Part shown: positions 61,884 through 64,000 of the stretch, one piece after another
Layout: every line of letters starts with the position of its first letter
Numbering within the stretch: position 1 is the first letter of the stretch
NCBI RefSeq assembly: GCF_036231965.1
Contig: NZ_CP109499.1
Span: 5,394,001 to 5,458,000 of the forward strand
From: Streptomyces sp. NBC_01428
GTDB lineage: Bacteria; Actinomycetota; Actinomycetes; Streptomycetales; Streptomycetaceae
Direction of reading: 5' to 3'
Length of the DNA: 64,000 bases
Program-made: the position numbers and the translations under genes
The notes under the pieces: generated by a model
Told to the model about the DNA's origin: nothing
The model's input: only the letters and a program-made list of their open reading frames with translations
Database searches by the model: none

Positions 61884-61940
61884 CAATCTAGTCATTGACA
61901 AGTTGGCGTGGGTTCCGGCAATCTTGTCGGTGTCAAGTTG
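61884..61940. promoter_or_regulatory. Duplicated TetR operator-like sites and promoter
   Basis: Two 22-base copies (61884-61905 and 61919-61940) match at 18 positions. Each has arms CTTGTC and GACAAG-like, with a 3-base centre. TTGACA at 61895-61900 and CAATCT at 61919-61924 look like -35 and -10 boxes for the rightward gene, 18 bases apart, so a bound repressor would block it. Confidence 0.6.
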
Positions 61941-61974
61941 TGGGGTGTGTCGTCACGTGACAAGGGGTGCGGTC

Positions 61975-62937
61975 ATGTCGGGGAGCGTCAGCGGGGCCGG
62001 CGGGACGGATCGGTTCGAGGGGAGCGCCGGGGGCGGCGGTGTGGCGGCGGCGGAGGGTGGTGCCGGCGAGGGCGGGATCGAACCGGGCCAGGTGCGCCGG
62101 CTGTGGCATCTGCTGGAGCCCCTGCACGCCGTGCTGTATTACGCGCCGGAGAGCTTCGAGGAGGCGGCCGCGCTCGGGTTCGGGACCGAGGAGCGCTGGC
62201 CGAGCTACTTCCCTTATCGCGCGGCCCCGTTGGGCCCCGTCGGCGCCGAGCGGGTTGCCTCCGCCTTCTACAGCTTCAGCCCTCGCATGGTCGACGAACA
62301 CATCACGTCGGCCTGGCGGACGGCGAGTCCGCAGGAGGTGCTCGCCGCGCGGGAGCGATCCGTCGACCGCGCCTACCGGGCGCTGCTGGGTGACGGAATC
62401 GCCGGGCCGGGGATGGCCGAGGCCGCGGCTCTCGCCCGGCGGGCTGCCGAGGCGGCGGACACGGCGGGGCGCCCGCTCGCCGCGGCCGGCGCCGCGTTGG
62501 ACTGGCCCGAGCCGCCGCACCTCCAGCTGTGGCACGCGGCGACGATCCTGCGCGAGCACCGCGGCGACGGCCACCTCGCGGCTCTGCTCGTCGCCGGTCT
62601 CGATCCCGTCGAGTCCCTCGTCTCGTTCGCCGCGATAGGCGCGGCCTCGGTGGAGCGCTTCGAGAGCCGCGGCTGGAGCCCGCGGGAATGGGCGGCCGGC
62701 CGTGAGCGGCTCACCGCCCGCGGCCTGGTGGACGCCGGAGGTGTCGCGACGGACGCCGGCCGTGCGCTGCGCCGCGAGGTCGAGGAGCGAACCGACCGAC
62801 TGGCCGCCGGGCCCTGGCAGTCGCTCGGTCCGGACGCCACCGGTCGACTCGCCGATCTGCTGGGCGAGTTCTGGGTGGCCGTCATCGGCTCGGGTCTGCT
62901 GCCCGCGGAGACGACGCTGGGGATCGGGAAGGTGTGA
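61975..62937 (+). CDS. SCO6745-like family protein, function uncertain
   Basis: A 320-residue soluble protein. RRLWHLLEPLHAVLYYAPES, EEAAALGF, RAAPLGPVGAERVASAFYSFSP and LWHAATILREHRGDGHLAALL are the conserved parts of a family annotated in actinobacteria as SCO6745-like. There is no obvious catalytic motif; a helical or winged-helix-like fold is likely. The first about 30 residues are Gly/Ala-rich. ATG 61975 follows AAGGGG. It appears to be under control of the adjacent TetR protein. Confidence 0.78.
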   Translation: MSGSVSGAGGTDRFEGSAGGGGVAAAEGGAGEGGIEPGQVRRLWHLLEPLHAVLYYAPESFEEAAALGFGTEERWPSYFPYRAAPLGPVGAERVASAFYSFSPRMVDEHITSAWRTASPQEVLAARERSVDRAYRALLGDGIAGPGMAEAAALARRAAEAADTAGRPLAAAGAALDWPEPPHLQLWHAATILREHRGDGHLAALLVAGLDPVESLVSFAAIGAASVERFESRGWSPREWAAGRERLTARGLVDAGGVATDAGRALRREVEERTDRLAAGPWQSLGPDATGRLADLLGEFWVAVIGSGLLPAETTLGIGKV

Positions 62938-63228
62938 GACGGGCGAGACACCCGGGCCGCCGTCGGGTCGTCGGGCCCGAGTCCGTGACGACGCCGGCCC
63001 CACCCGGTGGGACACCGTGGTGGGGCGGGACGTGAGGGGCGCACGAGGTGGGCCAGGGCCACCGGTCCGTTCACACCGGCCGTGGGATCACTGGCCTGTC
63101 GGGGTCCGAGACGGACCTCTGGGGTTCTGAGACGCCGTCACCTCGGCACGCGACGGACTGCGGGAAGGTCGAGGGGATGCCCGCTCGGACACCCGCTCCG
63201 GATATGGCTGCGGGCCGGTCAGGACCGA
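62938..63228. other. Intergenic region without a visible gene
   Basis: This 291-base gap lies between the SCO6745-like gene and the convergent small protein. No reading frame with a ribosome-binding site or repeat structure stands out. Confidence 0.4.
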
Positions 63229-63411
63229 TCAAGGCCGGTCGCGGTCACGGTCCATACCCATCGCGCCTTCGGCCTTGCCCTGCGCGTCGTCGACCTTGTC
63301 CGTGTACTTGTCGCCGGTCTTCTTGTTGACCTGCTTCTCCGCGGCGTCGGACATGTCCTTCGCCTTGTCCTGCGCCGCGCGGTTGCTCTTGAACCTGTCG
63401 AAGATGCCCAT
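63229..63411 (-). CDS. MT0933-like small hydrophilic protein (Rv0909-type antitoxin family)
   Basis: A 60-residue charged protein. MGIFDRFKSNRAAQDKAKDMSDAAEKQVNKKTGDKYTDKVDDAQGKAEG closely resembles the MT0933 family, annotated as antitoxin-like in mycobacteria and actinobacteria. The antitoxin role is not well established. ATG 63411 follows GAAGGAG at 6 bases. It is divergent from an HNH-type lipoprotein gene. Confidence 0.82.
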   Translation of the reverse strand: MGIFDRFKSNRAAQDKAKDMSDAAEKQVNKKTGDKYTDKVDDAQGKAEGAMGMDRDRDRP

Positions 63412-63576
63412 CCAGAGCTCCTTCCGGGGGCTGACTCACCACCGACGATACGCCGGGCGTGCGCCAATTGCCCGTTGGGTCGGGTATGACCCGGGAGTAC
63501 GCCCCGATAGGTTGGGCAGAGGGGAAGCACGCCCGGGCAGGGCGGACCCGGGGAGGCGAAGGGGAGGGCGTTTGTC

Positions 63577-64000
63577 GTGCGTATGAGGGGTGGGGCGGCT
63601 GCTGCCGCGGCGGTGCTGATCGTGCTCGGTGCCGGGGTCAGCGGCTGCAAAGAGGACGCCATAGGTTCCGCGGGACCCGAGGAGACGGCGGGCGGTGGCG
63701 GCGCTGGTGGTGGCGGGGCCGCGCTCTCCGCGGTGGACTCACTGACCGTCAAGGGGCGTGCCCCGAAGACCGGTTACAGCAGGGAGCGGTTCGGCACGGC
63801 CTGGGCCGACACCGACGCGAACCACTGCGACACCCGCGACGACATCCTCAAGCGGGACCTCAAGGACGTGAAGTACAGCGACGGCAAGTGCAAGGTGTCG
63901 CACGGAGTCCTCGAACCCGACCCCTACGGCGGCAAGGACGTCACCTTCACCCGCGGGCGCAGCCTGGTCGACATCGACCACCTCGTCGCCCTCTCGGACG
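63577..64000 (+). CDS. Lipoprotein with HNH (DUF1524/GmrSD C-terminal) nuclease domain, cut by window edge
   Basis: The 5' part of a gene running off the window. GTG 63577 (or ATG 63583) starts a signal peptide with a lipobox-like GVSGC. A Gly-rich linker follows. The mature part has DANHCDTRDDILKRDL, KCKVSHGVLEPDPYGG and VDIDHLVALSD, with the D-H of the HNH fold, matching DUF1524 domains of secreted nucleases. It probably degrades extracellular DNA. The frame carries no stop up to base 64000. Confidence 0.82.
   Translation, partial: MRMRGGAAAAAAVLIVLGAGVSGCKEDAIGSAGPEETAGGGGAGGGGAALSAVDSLTVKGRAPKTGYSRERFGTAWADTDANHCDTRDDILKRDLKDVKYSDGKCKVSHGVLEPDPYGGKDVTFTRGRSLVDIDHLVALSD

Overview
The window is high-G+C actinobacterial DNA, almost certainly a Streptomyces chromosome core segment. 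Rows I counted inside housekeeping genes are near 70% G+C, codons end in G or C, GTG starts and ATGA/GTGA overlaps are common, and the gene set (pmt, rsmI, an Rpf-type factor, rsmA-ispE, galTEK, ppc, pth-rplY-prs-glmU, mfd) is a typical Streptomyces core set.

Layout. (1) 1-3100: a lower-G+C accessory island (55-60% in counted rows) with the end of a DUF3883/EVKGT-type nuclease-like gene that carries an apparent frameshift, a possible small membrane ORF, and a 644-residue protein joining two XRE-like helix-turn-helix segments, a MORC/Hsp90-like GHKL ATPase and a zinc ribbon. This resembles the edge of a defence island. (2) 3148-13478: protein O-mannosyltransferase, diverging from rsmI, a zinc-ribbon protein, a TatD-type DNase, a membrane-anchored resuscitation-promoting factor, rsmA-ispE and an ABC-F ATPase. 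(3) 13835-21001: tandem proline-rich PQQ-propeller membrane proteins, a LuxR-type regulator with a degenerate receiver, an NAD-binding reductase and an M48 peptidase. (4) 21209-26646: a sodium:solute symporter with a small membrane partner, divergent from galT-galE-galK. (5) 26693-32086: GNAT, a NarL-type regulator, MarR divergent from a methyltransferase and a VOC protein, and a desaturase-TetR operon. (6) 32087-40664: ppc, a membrane protein, pth, rplY, prs, glmU, tRNA-Gln, and an unusual HTH protein with a possible LAGLIDADG-like C-terminal domain.

(7) 40825-49146: a NarL-class sensor kinase and then the most striking locus, a cluster of toxin-like and immunity-like domains. Leftward lie a YwqJ-type deaminase and a SUKH-3 protein. 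Rightward lie a WHH-nuclease/SUKH-1 fusion and a 955-residue YrhB-like/linker/deaminase/SUKH-4 fusion. Toxin-type catalytic motifs are fused to immunity-type domains with no secretion module in view. A DivIVA-like coiled-coil protein follows. (8) 49168-53266: an ActP-like symporter with its DUF485 partner and a DHA2-type MFS exporter. (9) 53717-57066: a MacB-type ABC exporter pair. (10) 57434-64000: mfd, a minisatellite, a TetR regulator divergent from a SCO6745-like protein across a duplicated operator-like site, an MT0933-like small protein, and the start of an HNH/DUF1524-type lipoprotein cut by the window edge.

All functions are inferred from motifs read by eye. No database search was run.
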